A stretch of 64,000 nucleotides of DNA from Latrodectus hesperus. Taxonomy: Eukaryota; Arthropoda; Arachnida; Araneae; Theridiidae. The first letter of the stretch is position 1; each line of letters starts with the position of its first letter. Under the pieces are notes generated by a model, which did not search any database, had not been told where the DNA came from, and saw nothing but the letters and a program-made list of their open reading frames with translations. The stretch lies in NCBI GenBank assembly GCA_037975125.1, contig CM075858.1, forward strand, positions 63,617,640-63,681,639, given 5' to 3'. The translations under genes were made by a program, and so were the position numbers. Positions 23,407 to 35,379 of the stretch are shown piece after piece.

Positions 23407-24090
23407 CAGCATCTGGGATATAATTGACAGATTCACTATTCTCTTACTAAAGGTCTCATGTTTGATCGCAGTCGTCGTTGAATTACTGGAGATTAATGCT
23501 ATGTTTCTATTTCTAACATGTACATGTGTTGGAGTATGTGCTTGAAAGCTATCTTGGTTTCTTCCTTTGTGACGTGAATAAGGTCTATCATCTATAAAAC
23601 ATTTCCCGGAAGTTAATGTGCAGCAATTGTTAAAATTTTCTCATATGAGCTTTGTTAAACTGTTCGTTATACAATGTCAAAAATGTGTCGCAAGTTTTGT
23701 TTGAGTAAATGTGGTTATGATAAGATCCTAAGCAAATTTTACTGTGGTTTATTATTATGACAGCATTCTTCCGAATTGTCCTGGTTTGTGTTGAACAATG
23801 ATGAAATGGATGCTGCATTCTGTCTTCTGCATGCAATTTTGTTGGTATGAGTGATTGGGAGTTTTCTGGGTTACCTCCATCTTGATACGTGAATATGGCC
23901 CCAACTTAGGGAAAGTCTTACAGGAAAGCAATTTATGTAGAAGGTTTTAAAGTGCCTTACAACCGCCGTTAGACTAGCCATTAGATTTAGTCAAAAAAAA
24001 TTAATTATTGGAATAGATTAACATAAATCTTAATATTATATTTCTTTAATGCTACTAAAGATGTTAGTATTTCAACAGCATGTATTCTTC
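23407..24090. other. Moderately complex DNA, unassigned
   Basis: Less AT-rich than the typical background. A GTTTGATCGCAG word near 23463 and a GTGACGTGAATAAGG word near 23569, with a rough echo (GATACGTGAATATGG) near 23885, hint at further degraded SINE material. I cannot place it in a family. A 68-codon minus-strand frame (23630-23836) has no known domain. Confidence 0.4.
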
Positions 24091-24560
24091 CATTCCATTT
24101 ATTAAAGACGAATAACCTTTTCAATTTTGTGGCCCAAAATGGCGGAGTAATTAAACATTCGTTGTGATTGTTCTTCATTCTCATTAAGCAGGCTTTTATG
24201 CGAAGGGGAGAAAGCATTAATTGACTTTTTCTTCCCTTTTTTTCCTTCTTTCAATCCTTTTGTTTAAGCACTTTTTTGAAAATTTAAGCTAAGTAACATG
24301 TTTATCGGATGACACGGGTGAAACAAAAGACGACACTTAGTTTGTAGTGTTAGATTCTTAATCGCGGCATTTGTGGAGGAAATGGAAAAAAAAAAGAAAA
24401 AGGAGAAAAAAGGGGAATTTCTCTCCTTAAAGTACCTCTTAAAATAAAGGCACAAACGTAAAATCATTTTCCTATTTTTCATGCAAGTTTTAATAGAATG
24501 TAATGAAATTAAAATGCGTTATGAGTGTTGGCTTGTTTTTCGCTTTGATGCGTTATTGGG
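24091..24560. other. Small GC-richer island with ATGGCGG motif
   Basis: CCCAAAATGGCGGAGTAATTA at about 24133-24153 places a YY1/Pho-like core directly beside a TAATTA homeodomain core. A purine-rich run follows at 24375-24420. Frames on the minus strand (24005-24217, 24264-24482) show no domain. Candidate regulatory DNA by composition. Confidence 0.33.
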
Positions 24561-24910
24561 ATTTTTATGCTCTTTCATTTTTCTAGAAAGGTATTGTTTT
24601 TAGAATTTTGATGGAAAATGTTTGAATTCTATCGAGATATTTTTTTTAATTAAAAGCTTAAATTAATATTCAACAGAAACAAAAATAATTATTTCTTTCA
24701 TTGAAGTACAGTTGCAAAAAGTTGCATTTTTCAATTTGGAAAATTGTATTTAGTGTTCAAAATTTAAAGCTTGGACTGTTTTTAATTTTTCTTAAAATAT
24801 AAAGCTTTTCTTAACGAAATATTTTTAAATATAAAGCTTATTGAATTTGCTTTTCTCACTGTTTAAAATTAATGTTGCCATGTTTCTTATTTAAGTATAC
24901 ATTATACACA

Positions 24911-25018
<108 letters not shown>

Positions 25019-25140
25019 ATGTATTTATAAATACATATAATTATAATACAGATGTATCGAGTAGAGCATTTTATTTCATGTTTATCTTTATTCTGTTAAT
25101 TTATTATATAATTTAAATGTCGTACAAGTTTATTCATGCG

Positions 25141-25144
<4 letters not shown>

Positions 25145-25201
<57 letters not shown>
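25145..25201. repeat. (TA)n microsatellite, about 28 units
   Basis: A second TA run only about 130 bp from the previous one, followed by an imperfect GAGATATATATAG extension. Confidence 0.97.
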
Positions 25202-25206
<5 letters not shown>

Positions 25207-25889
25207 TATATATAGTAGAAAAGTTTAAAAAGACATTTATATTGCATAGAATTTTAGAATTTATTTCCAAATGAATTTTTTTAACATAACATATATTATC
25301 AAGCTTATCTTGAATATAATTTAACAGATCATTTTTATATTATTTTATTGCCTACATTTTTCCTCATAGTTTTAATGTTTATTTTTTAAATTCTAAATTT
25401 ATCCATGGTACTTTAGCTTGTATGAATAAATCCTTAATCATTAAGATTGTAGTTGTTGTCTTAATAGTTATCAATATCAAAATTTTAATATAGTTTTGTA
25501 ATAATTTTATTTGTATAAAATAATCATTTAACATATCGCTTTTTATAATCACATTAAAATATACTATTTGTCAATTTACATTATTTTCCATAATGAATTC
25601 TACAGTATAAACTATTATCTTTGTATATGGTTATCAATTTCATGCTCATGCCATGAAAATTTTCAATTATGTAATTAGCACTGCATATAAATGATATATC
25701 ATTAGGTATAACTCTGCAATAAATGTACTTTTTTTCAATTTGCTTCAGAACTTAAATTATTTTGAAATTTCATATACATTCTTTTTTATTTATTTCAACA
25801 CAGTTTCTTTCAAAGGCAATAACCTTAACTAGTAATATGATGCTATGACCGCTGATAATTGAAACTGGAAAACAAGGCTTGATATCTCT
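25202..25889. other. AT-rich DNA, no gene seen
   Basis: AT-rich and featureless apart from short T runs. Confidence 0.6.
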
Positions 25890-26455
25890 ACATTATCTGA
25901 AAAGTGTAATTTCTTTACACTTATTATTATTTTCTTGTTTTTTATTGCGGTTGTACTCTAGATGCGAAATACCTTTGCAGCAAATAAAAACGATCTCTTT
26001 TCGGTGAAAAGCCCGCCAAAGGGGTTGGGGGAGAAATCGCAAGGATAGTTGGCGTAAATATTTAAGCAGGGTGGTACTTCTCCCCATCCAAATAAAAAAA
26101 AAGTGGTAGTGGTGGAAATGTACAGAAAAAAAAAATGGGATTTTCTGTTGAGCTCCAGGAATTCCAGGGAATTTTTGGATTAAAGTCTCCCGGAATTGTC
26201 TGGGAAAATGAGGCAAACACAGTAATAAAAGAGGCGATTATTTAGTCTCTTCGTTTTGTTTTATTTTTACTATTATTTTTCCCACCTTTCTTCCGCCTCA
26301 TTCCTGCTGATAACATCAAGCATTTTCTTTCGAAAATGCCTGGTATGCGCTCTAGCCTTGTTCTGTGGTGAGATAGAATCAACTGCTCTTCTTCTCTTGC
26401 TGTCCGCTAAAATTTCGTTTTATTTAAACCCGTTTGAACTTGTGGAGTTTTAGAA
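25890..26455. other. GC-richer island, candidate regulatory DNA
   Basis: Contains GCCCGCCAAAGGGGTTGGGG near 26010, overlapping CCAGGAATTCCAGGGAA words near 26155, and pyrimidine-rich sequence to 26300. A 107-codon minus frame (25893-26216) and a 65-codon plus frame (26256-26453) overlie it. Neither shows a domain or plausible codon use, and both are rich in Phe, Leu and Ser from pyrimidine runs. Confidence 0.3.
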
Positions 26456-27299
26456 AAGGAATTTATATGTAATGGGTAGAATATATTGATACTGTTTTAT
26501 GTAAATTTGAACAACTGTATATAACTATTATTGAATACATTAAAAAAAAAGTGGACTATAATAGTTTATTAGGAATGTTATTTTTTTAATTGTGGAGTGA
26601 AATACATTATTCGGATTTTTTTCCTTTTTTTTACCTAAATTTATAGGCTATGAAAATATTAAAAAAAATTTCAGATATGAAAAGTGTTTTTTAAAAAAAA
26701 TTTATGAACTTTGATTGTTTTGTTATTACAGATATATGTGATTAGTATAAAATGATATCACTTATAATATATCTTAAAGATACATTTTATTAATTATTTT
26801 ATGTGTTTAATTTGAAGTAGGTTGTGGAAAAATTGAACGCTTATTAAATATATGTTATTGTAAGTAACTGAAATTAAAATTAAAACTCTGCACACATACA
26901 CACTTGCGTAGCTGCACTCATAAATATTTAAACCAAAAATATATCTAAAATAAAATAAATATATCTAATGAATACAAATATTGGATATCTAATGTGATGC
27001 ATTTATAGATATAAAGAAAATGAACTGATTGTGCAATATTTTACAATTATTTACTGTTCTGTACTACATTTATTTATTATTCAAGGACCATTACATATGC
27101 ATGAAAAGTCAAGAATATTTTTCTTTTAGTTAATTCATCCTAATTTTTACTATGGTTATTCGTGTGTAGAAAAATTATATTTTTTTAATTTTACTTTTCT
27201 TATTTTTAACGTTTAAGAGCATTGGAATTTATATACATGTATAGATTACTTTACCTGTAACTTTCATGAATATATATAAAATGTCTTTTTTCTTTGTCC
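26456..27299. other. AT-rich DNA, no gene seen
   Basis: AT-rich sequence with a short CACACATACACAC run near 26892. Nothing else recognised. Confidence 0.6.
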
Positions 27300-27309
27300 T
27301 CTGTTATTC

Positions 27310-27520
27310 TGAACAGAAGCGAAGCTGGCTACTAAATGCTTAGCGCTTTTACCTCCAAGCCTCCAATTCAACATGTAATATGTTCGATTCCTACCGCAGG
27401 CTTGGATATTTGTTTAAATATAAAATCCACTATAAACTTTAGGTGCCTGTTGAATTATTCTTCTTGTTTAAAAGTAACCACTGATCATTGATCGAAGAAT
27501 TAAATTAAATTAAATTTCTG
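27310..27520 (+). mobile_element. SINE family B, copy 3
   Basis: A tRNA-like head (CTAAATGCTTAGCGC near 27333, B-box TGTTCGATTCC at about 27381) is followed by the family body: TTGGATATTTGTTTAAATA, ATCCACTATAAACTTTAGG, TGCCTGTTGAATTATTC and AAAAGTAACC. It ends in a short AATTA-repeat tail near 27500-27518. One of the better-preserved copies. Confidence 0.72.
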
Positions 27521-27784
27521 TAGGTAAAAAGAATGTATATATATATGTGTGTGTGTGTATAAGTATGTGCACGCGCGTGTACACGTTATAATATGCTTCA
27601 AATCAATTTCAGCAGCCGATAAAGCACTTCATAAATAATATCATTAACAGTAAATCTGTATTTCTTATAAGAAGTTCTTTAAAAAAATATTCCAAACTTA
27701 CAATGTTTGTTCTAAATGTTATTAATTATTCAAGTGCGCAATTGTTTTTAATATTCACTTTGAAACAAATCCGTTGCTATTACT

Positions 27785-28430
27785 TCTTTAAAGGAATGAA
27801 TATTCAAATAGTAGGAGGAGGCCGGAAAGAGGGAGGCGTGAAGTCGTAAAAAAATAAAAAAAAAGAAATAACAAAACATTATATCTTCTTCTAGTAGGAG
27901 GCATTAAGCGTAAAGAAAGAAAGAGTTAAAAATTCCGTAAAAATGAGCGCCGTGATTTATTCGCCGTCGCCCTAATTAGCCTCCATTAAGTGTGCGGCCC
28001 ATTTGAGGAGTGATTAAAAGGCCGCAGAGGGGAATTAAAAGCGCCGAGAAGCATGTTTACACCATCGCCCTCAAAAACCCCACCCGATTCATTAAGTACT
28101 TTTAATTAGAGCGTTAATGAGCGATTCCCCGCTATCTTCCCTCCCGCCTTTTTACGCTTTCTTTTTTACCCCTTTTTTATCATCTCTTTTCCCTTTCGAA
28201 GGCGGTTGAAAACATTTCTTTCTTTTTTTTTCTTCCCCCTTTTTCACTGCTTTTGTGCTGTTTCATTGTTTTTGGTGGTGTTTTAAAGAGAACTTAATGA
28301 GTTCGGTTTAGAACACTCCACTGACTTCGCTTAAGGATATTAATTACTTTTAATTATCGAATGTGACACCTGTTGAAATGGAGACCGCCATCTCTAAAAC
28401 TTGCCCTTTTGTCTTGGCGCGAGTGTTTTA
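27785..28430. promoter_or_regulatory. High-complexity island dense in TAAT cores, candidate developmental enhancer
   Basis: Between about 27945 and 28125 the sequence becomes GC-rich and complex. It packs homeodomain-type cores: CTAATTAG (27972), CATTAAGTGTG (27984, fits the NK-2 class TTAAGTG), GATTAAAAG (28012), AATTAAAAG (28033), CATTAAGTAC (28090), TTTAATTAGAG (28101) and GTTAATGAG (28113). A forkhead-like TGTTTAC lies at 28054 and a CCGCCAT at 28385. No frame is open across it. This is the pattern of deeply conserved arthropod noncoding elements near developmental genes. Conservation itself cannot be tested here. Confidence 0.45.
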
Positions 28431-29574
28431 TATTTATTAGTAATGAATACATTATCTAATTGCAATGGATTAACATTGTTTTGTAAGACATATCGATTGT
28501 TAATTAGTAAATAAAGCAATATTAATTCAATTTCATAATGAACTAAATTAAATTTCTGAACGGAAGGAATATTAATTAAAGATTTACATTAAATACATTT
28601 ATAAGTAAAGTTTAATAATTTACATGCCACTTTCGCGGTATAAAAGTCACGAAGTCAATTCTAATTCATCCTAACAAAATCGTATTAAAAAACTTAACCT
28701 AATGTTTGTCCTCTTTTAATCTATTGTTAATTTTAGTGAAGGAAATATTAATTTCATCATTTACCCTGCTACAATAGTGTCGAGAACTACCTTTAAATAA
28801 AAAGGTTTTACTGATAGTTAGCAATTACTAATTGTGTAGCTCTAGAATAATGTAAATGTAATATGCTTATAGAAAAGTTATTGAAAAATTCATACTGCTA
28901 TACTTTTGCTTAGATTTTTTTTCATTTTGTTCATATCAGTTTGCATCAGATTAAATTATATATTTTGGTTTAAAATTAGAACCTTTTTATGTACATCACT
29001 GCCGTTTAAAAATCTTTTAAGAATATGAAACTTACCTCCTTCACACACACACACACATTTTATAATTATGATGACGTATATAACCTTATAATATTAAGTC
29101 ATATGTAAATCAGAAGCAAATAAGATTATTAAGTATCAGCTATATTTAAAAGTGATACAATTTTGTAAAAATAGTATAAGAAAACGAAAAAAAAAATACT
29201 CAAGTTTTTATAATTGATATTGTTCTTATCTCAAATAAATTTTTTTTCTCAAAAATTCATTATTTTGAAAATAAAATAATTATTTTCAAAATTACGATTT
29301 TTTTTATTTGAAGATGTGTAATTTACTATTTGTAGTATTTAGCATCAAAAAGTCATTCGGGTCATAAAATAAGTATAAATTACACTCTATTTTAGAGTGG
29401 AATCCAATCTATAAACAGAATACATTTTTGATGGGAATAATATAAAATGATAACGTAGAAAACCAAATTTCAGAACTCATTTTGATTTTTTAAATTAAAA
29501 TTTGCAGAACATACATATCGATGAAAATTGTTTTGGGAACTATATATATGCTAAACTCAACACCTTTTTAATTT
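28431..29574. other. AT-rich DNA, no gene seen
   Basis: AT-rich sequence with an (AC)n run near 29042. An AT-only inverted repeat lies at about 29262-29292 (ATTTTGAAAATAA against TTATTTTCAAAAT). No coding signal. Confidence 0.6.
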
Positions 29575-30445
29575 CCTATTATACAGTCCACCCCAAAGTA
29601 AATGCCTTGAGTCCATGTTTGGCGAAATGTATCGCTCCAATTAGGGCTTCTTGCTCGTGAGCACTCTTGTTCGTAATGCCTGCCATAGATTTGCGAAAGC
29701 TCCCTCTCACAGGGATTTTTTTTCTTCCTCTGTAGGCTCTTTTTATCCTAACTCCTTCCATCCACCTCTCTTTTTTCCCCTTTCTCTTCTTTCCCCATCC
29801 CAGGGCGTGAAGACATAAAGCTTGCGTCTCGTGTAATCCCATTGGTCAACAGGGCTTTCGGGCAATAAAGACGCGAACAAGTTCCGGCCGCCAATCTGAT
29901 GGGCAAGATTAAGTAATCCGGGCGCCCACCGAGCCGGCACGAGCTCTCTCTTAAGAGGATTGGGGCGGAGACTTCCACTATACTACTCTCTTCATCCACC
30001 CCCTTCTAACCTGACCCCACCGCCGCCCGCCGGTGGCAAATGCGGCGCGTAATGGCAGCTCTCTCCTCTTCCTCATCCCTCCTCTCGATGCTCCCCAAGC
30101 ACTGGCGCTGCTCTGTGAGAAAGCGTTTCAGGTGATGTGGAGAAGGGGGTGGAGGAGAATTCGGTTGCTGTGGCTTGCTCTTCCCCGTCGTTATTTGCGA
30201 TCGCCAAGCACAGCTTTAGAATGCTCTTTAAATTGGCGATGATCGATTCGCAGAAAGGAGACTCTGCTGGTCAAAACTGTTGCCCACCCCTCTTCGCAGA
30301 AAGATGCCTCGTCGTGTGGGCTGCTTGTTCCTCTGCAAGTGTTGACGAGTTATAATTTATGTAATTGATTACGACTTCATAATAGCAGCCTAATGCCTGT
30401 AGGATCCCATTTCTTTTTCTCCGTGCATCCTGTTATCGATTTCTG
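29575..30445. promoter_or_regulatory. Most GC-rich island of the window, candidate conserved regulatory element
   Basis: The segment 29780-30330 has the highest GC in the window, with many CpGs: AAGTTCCGGCCGCCAATC near 29880, CCGGGCGCCCACCGAGCC near 29918 and CCACCGCCGCCCGCCGGTGG near 30017. A GATTAAGTAATCC block at 29907-29919 combines a TAAT core with a K50-type TAATCC. Several overlapping frames on both strands (29579-29842, 29743-29940 and 29748-29999 minus; 30033-30242 and 30137-30355 plus) contradict each other and show no known domain. A cryptic first exon or CpG-rich promoter is possible but cannot be shown. It ends where the 350-bp array starts. Confidence 0.42.
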
Positions 30446-30446
30446 G

Positions 30447-31935
30447 TGTCGAGGCTGTTTCCGGTATCAGTTTTCAACGTCTGAAAAGAACTTTCTAATT
30501 TCGATTAGCTGACTCTAATCTGTTTCGTGGATCGACTTTATTTTCTGAAGTCTTAGCGATTTCTTTTATACTTCCTACCTCTTGCTTTACTTCTTCAATT
30601 TTGAATCATTTTCTTATCACACTAAAAACGCAGTCAATGCATAATGTTTCTGCTTACAAGCTGTTGAACATACGCCATAAGGCAAAAACAGTGCCACTGT
30701 TTCTCAATTGTAACATTCTGTCATTTTTAATAAAAAATGGATGTAATAATCATCTACTGCCTACCTATTGTTATAACTATTTTTGTTATCAAGACTAATA
30801 TATATTAGCTCATATTGTCGAATCGGTATAGTGTATGATTTTACTTCCTCAACATTTAACAGTTTTTCTTACGCTGCTAATATTGTTAAATCGGTATAGT
30901 ATGTATGGTTTTATTTCCTCAACATTTAACAGTTTTTTTACACTGCTAATATTGTTGAATCGGTAGAGTGGTATGGTTTTACTTCCTCAACATTTAACAG
31001 TTTTCCTTACACTAACCGATATCTGTACATCAAATTTCTTTTTACGGATAGATTAATATAAGTTACAAGGTAAAAACAACTCTACAGTTTCTCTAATGAC
31101 ACATATTCACATTTTCAACTTAAGTATTACGAGGAAATTATAAGCATTTTTCTATAGATATTTTTGACTCTAGTCTACTTCCGGTATTAAATTTTAACAA
31201 GAAAGATGCAAATCTAGAAATAAAACTATTTTCAGCCTTCGCGCGACTGATTAATTCTATTTTAATCTGTTTGATTTTAATCCCTGAGCATTTTTCTATT
31301 TCCTAATCCATTGTTTTACTTCCTCAACTTTTAACAAGCTTTTTCATACGGGTCTAATCAGTGCATTTTATTTTTGCTTGTAGATACGTTAACATATACC
31401 ATGAGTTAAAAACATTCGTATAGTTTCTCTAAAATGTAGTATTCTTTCGCTTTTTCTCTGGAAGTCATATGGTAAGAACTATAATTATGTCACTGTAGCT
31501 GTTTTCGATGTAGAGTCGATTTCCTATTACCTTCCAACAAAAGCCACATTTGAGAGATATCTTTAACTCTTCAATTTACCAACCTTATCTACTTTAGTAA
31601 AATTAGAAGTACTTTTCTCCCAGAAGAATTAACGATCTTTTTTTCACTTCCTGATTGATCATGTAACTTCCTCAACTTTTAACCAATTTTTCTCACACCT
31701 ACGCAATCAGTGCAAAATATTTCTGCTTATTGTTTGATCAACGTGTGGCATAGAAAATAAGGTTACAAACAATCACATAGTTTTTGTATCTTCGAATTCT
31801 TTCAATGTTAGAATTATAACCATACTGCTATAACTATTTTTAATGTCAAGGCTATATTTTCTGTGTTAACTTTGAACAGAATTACATCAAAAAATATCAC
31901 GCTTTTAACCTTCGATTGGATAACATAACATATCT
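30447..31935 (+). repeat. Diverged tandem array, unit about 350 bp, four and a quarter copies
   Basis: Unit starts can be set at the block TCnAGnCTnnTTTCCGGTATTA, at about 30447, 31165, 31515 and 31845, with one further unit boundary near 30795. Each unit carries the ordered landmarks TTTTACTTCCTCAACTTTTAAC (about 30590, 30840, 31317, 31668), AATCAGTGCATAATATTTCTGCTTA (30630, 31358, 31707) and GTTTCTCTAAAATGTAnnATTCT (30698, 31090, 31425, about 31782). In the second unit the first landmark is itself amplified (69-bp array). The last unit is cut after CCTTCGATTGGATAA near 31922. It looks like a local, decayed satellite. Confidence 0.75.
30810..31014 (+). repeat. Nested 68-69-bp tandem repeat, three copies
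   Basis: TATTGTnnAATCGGTA starts at 30813, 30881 and 30950. Each copy continues to TTCCTCAACATTTAACAG with few changes. These copies are far more alike than the enclosing 350-bp units, so this amplification is younger. Confidence 0.9.
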
Positions 31936-32015
31936 CTACATTTCAAATTGGATTCCGAACCGTCACATCAGAACCGAGAGTCGAACTCACTAACCAATGA
32001 AACAACAAACCACAC
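31936..32015 (-). mobile_element. SINE family B, fragment (copy 4)
   Basis: On the minus strand, a TTTCATTGGTTAGTGAG A-box-like word and a GAGTTCGACTC B-box-like word (about 31990-31979) are followed by GGTTCGGAATCCAATTTGAAATG, the family B body. The copy then stops where the 350-bp array ends, so it is truncated or was interrupted. Confidence 0.6.
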
Positions 32016-32759
32016 ATACACGGCGCACTAGTATTCAGCTACCAGCTTGTCTCAAGTTAGTGTTATAAAAAGAATAGACTACTGTACAGTACTTTTTTAG
32101 TATTTTATGTATGTAAAATATTCAATTCATATAATAAAAATACAAGGCTTATATGTAAATGTCCTGATTGCGTTCACGCTGTAAATAGCCACAATGTTCT
32201 ATAATTATGTAATGTCTATGAAATATTACAGGTGATTTTATAATTAAACGATAATATCATTTATATTTATTAAAATTATCAAATTATATTTCATATGAAT
32301 ATAATTTCATATGATATTCAGAAGCTTTTTTAACCATTTGAATTAAGATTCTTGACAATTGCTTAGTTTAAGATATTGAAAATTTGAATTGTTTTATGAT
32401 ATAAAAAAGTATTTTAAGCTTTTTGATTAAAGATTCTTAATATTTGTTTATTTTATGAATATAAAAATTTGAATTAATGCAAAGACAAGGATTGGAATTT
32501 TTTGAAAGTTAAATCTTTCCGTAATATGCTGAATTCCATAACATGTCTCTTCCATAATGTTATATGCGTTATAAGAAATGCTTGATGCTTAAAAGTTTTA
32601 TTCCTTGTGATATGTAGATTTGGACTTTTCCATTAAAGTGAAAATCTAGCATCCAGTAAAATGTGGAATATGGAAAAAACAATTCTCATTTCTGTTCTCT
32701 AAGAAATAATTTTCTATGAATCCATTGTTTGAGCTGTACATGCTTGTCGAATTGCTAAT
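32016..32759. other. AT-rich DNA, no gene seen
   Basis: AT-rich. A TTTCATATGA word is repeated near 32290 and 32305. No coding signal. Confidence 0.6.
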
Positions 32760-33680
32760 AGAATTGTTAGAATGGGGAGATAAGGGATAAAAGAGTCAAA
32801 TATGCGATAATATTCGTCTGCATTTTCCTATTCCTCTCGAAAGAAAAGAAGGTTTAGAAGAGGAAAAAGTGAGCAACCCCTTTCACACATCTTTGATTCG
32901 AAGGAAGGTGATGCACCTCTTTTTTCACGAGCGAGAAGGGGGAATACATCAGGGCAACCCTGTAACTAACCACCCTAGTCTATCCAATGCCAGATACTGG
33001 GCTCAATGTGGCGTGATAGCGCCAGCAAATCCCTTTCGCGGGAGGGAAAAAAAGAGAGACAGAGGGAAAAAATAAAGGAAAGGTAAAAGGGAAGGGGAAA
33101 AAAATAGAATGAAGTAGTGGGAAGGGAAAAAAATCTCCAGGCGTGATTCGAGTTTTCTCTATGCTCTTTTCTTTGTGCGTGGTCGCGAGAGAACGATAAA
33201 CCCCTCAACTCCGCACGTCCAGGTCACGTGAAAGAGACCACTGGTGCACGGGGCGGGGGGTGGGATTCTGCAAGGGGGCCATTACCCTGCCTCATTATCA
33301 TCTGATGGATGCTGTCGTCTTCGGCTCCCTCTTCAGAGAAATCGATAACCACTGGGATACAAGATCCTACCTAGGCACGAGATTTCTTTTTTTTTTATAT
33401 CTTTTTTTTCTTCTTTCCGAAGGGGTCGGGCAAAAAAAGAAGGAGGATCTTAAAGTGTTAGGTCTCTTTTGTAGTTCGTTTCTCTCCTTATCAACGAAAG
33501 TTTTTTTTTATATTTTTTTTATTATCTTTCCTTTGCTTTAATTTGCAAGTGGCATTTTCTTGTTCCATTCTTCACCCCATTTCTCATTTTTTTTCCCTCG
33601 TTACTTTCTTTTATTACCTTCCACCCGGAATTGATAGTTTCGAAGACGTACCGCGTAGTGATATGGTTGAGATTTGCAAT
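32760..33680. other. GC-richer island with long polypurine tract
   Basis: Complex sequence with GGGCTCAATGTGGCGTGATAGCG-like content near 33000, AATCGATAACCACTGGG near 33340, a CACGTGAAAGAG E-box near 33224 and the polypurine tract at 33040-33133. Frames at 32869-33075 and 33260-33541 (plus) and 32975-33208 (minus) show no domain and end in homopolymer-driven residues. Candidate regulatory DNA by composition. Confidence 0.32.
33040..33133 (+). repeat. Polypurine tract, about 94 bp
   Basis: Almost entirely A and G on the plus strand, with only a handful of C or T. It alternates G-blocks and A-runs (GGGAGGGAAAAAAAGAGAGA and onward). Such tracts can form triplex DNA or bind GAGA-type factors. 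Confidence 0.85.
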
Positions 33681-35050
33681 GGAGATACTATGACTGTATT
33701 TTTATTTTCATTTAGGTAATAGAAACAGGAATAATTTAGTTAAATGAAATTCGTAACATTAAAAGTTGTTAAACTTCCATAAAAAATCCATTGTGCATAA
33801 ATCGATAAATTTTATTTAAAAATATGAATGCATTTCGTAGTAAGTAGCTTTTTTATTCATTGTACTGTAATGCAATGCTTTTTAAATTATTTTAATCAGA
33901 AAACGAGATATATTTATGAATAGTATAAGTTGTAAATAAAAAGTGCTTAATGTAAGCATGAATTTTTAAATATTATGTGATAAATTACTGTATTCTTTTT
34001 GTATCTTTATATACTATTGACAAAGAAGATTCCAAATTTACTATTCGATTGAAGTGCTACTGTAGACCGTGGTAAAACAGTATGTTTATAAAAAATTTAA
34101 ATTTTTGAAAAGGAAATTTTAATAGTTACTTCTTATTATTGTGACGAATACTGAATGTTAATTGTTGCATTTTAACCTTGGTCTATTCATATTTCGAAAT
34201 ATGAACTTAGAAGTTGTTTCAGTTTTTTTTGTGGTAAATAGAATTGAAATACTGTTTGGTAATATTTTCCTTTCTGAATTGAATAATACATGATTATTTT
34301 GTCAAAACTAGTGCCCTTGTTTGCTCTGATTGACCATTACACACGTCATAGATATTAACTCTTAACTATATTAACAAACTTACATTAATAAAAAATACCA
34401 ACACTATTCAACATCAGTGATATTTATTGTAATTTTTCAGATTATTAATTTTTTGAATTTCTTACACACGCATTTACACATGCGTTGGTATTAAGATGAT
34501 ATAATTGATAAATTTAAAAAATGTTTGCATTCAAACGAAAGAGATTAATATCTTGAGTTACCTCATTGAACGATAATATAGCTTGAAGTACGGTTTTCCA
34601 TGTAAGATTATGGAACATTATACTTATATTAGATAGTAATTAGTTTTTGCTAATTTTTCATGCTTGAATATTCTCATTGCGAATATATGAAAATAAACCA
34701 ATTAATTAATTCATTGAGTTTGTGATTTTGTTCAGTTTCATCAGTATGATACTGAGCTTATAACTATTGAAATTGCCTAAAATAGCGTAAATAGTTGTTT
34801 AAATGGAAACTGTGGTGTGTAACATGTATCATCGAGTAATTTGAGAATATTTCCCTTGAAATGATTGCTTCTAAAGTAATTGTTCATAGATTATAAGTAC
34901 TCATGAAATAATGTTTGACAAATTAATTTTATCAGGCAATTTTGTTAGCATCCTTGTATATTATAGAATCTAAAATATTACTGATCAAAAAGAAAATATT
35001 GGAAAAGAATAGATAATTTTTATTATCGTATCTTAGTAGAAGGACTTCAA
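33681..35050. other. AT-rich DNA, no gene seen
   Basis: AT-rich sequence, no repeat family recognised. Confidence 0.6.
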
Positions 35051-35360
35051 TCCTTAGAATAGTAGGTCCCAGGCTAGCACCCAGGATGGTGAACAATAAG
35101 AAATAAGTATTGCATTTCTGCAATCGCTTTAGAATGTAGGTTCTCCACTAAACTGTGTCCAAAAAATTAAAAGAATTGGTAAAACATTATTATCCTTTCA
35201 CTAGTTACCATTTCTTGATCATATGTAATGAGCAATGAACTGCGATTGATTGTTAAAAAAGAAAAGGATTAAAAAAGAATTGATTATACAAGTTACCATT
35301 TAGATCTTTTACATAATGAGTTATGACTTGCAAATAATCCTTAGAATAGTAGGTCCCAGG
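35051..35360 (+). repeat. Perfect 23-bp direct repeats 287 bp apart
   Basis: The 23-mer starting TCCTTAGAATAGTAGG and ending TCCCAGG occurs at 35051-35073 and again at 35338-35360 without mismatch. The flanks do not match. A weaker relative (TTTAGAATGTAGGTTCTCC) lies between them near 35130. The pair could bound a small inserted element or be a dispersed motif. The word is complex enough that chance is unlikely. Confidence 0.7.
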
Positions 35361-35379
35361 ATAAGTAAAATATAAAGGA

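Noticed and set aside
25893..26216. 107-codon minus-strand frame
   Set aside because: Phe/His/Lys-rich from pyrimidine and purine runs; nothing recognisable.
29579..30355. Five overlapping frames on both strands as a protein gene
   Set aside because: High GC reduces stop codons, the frames contradict each other and none shows a domain or splice-consistent structure.
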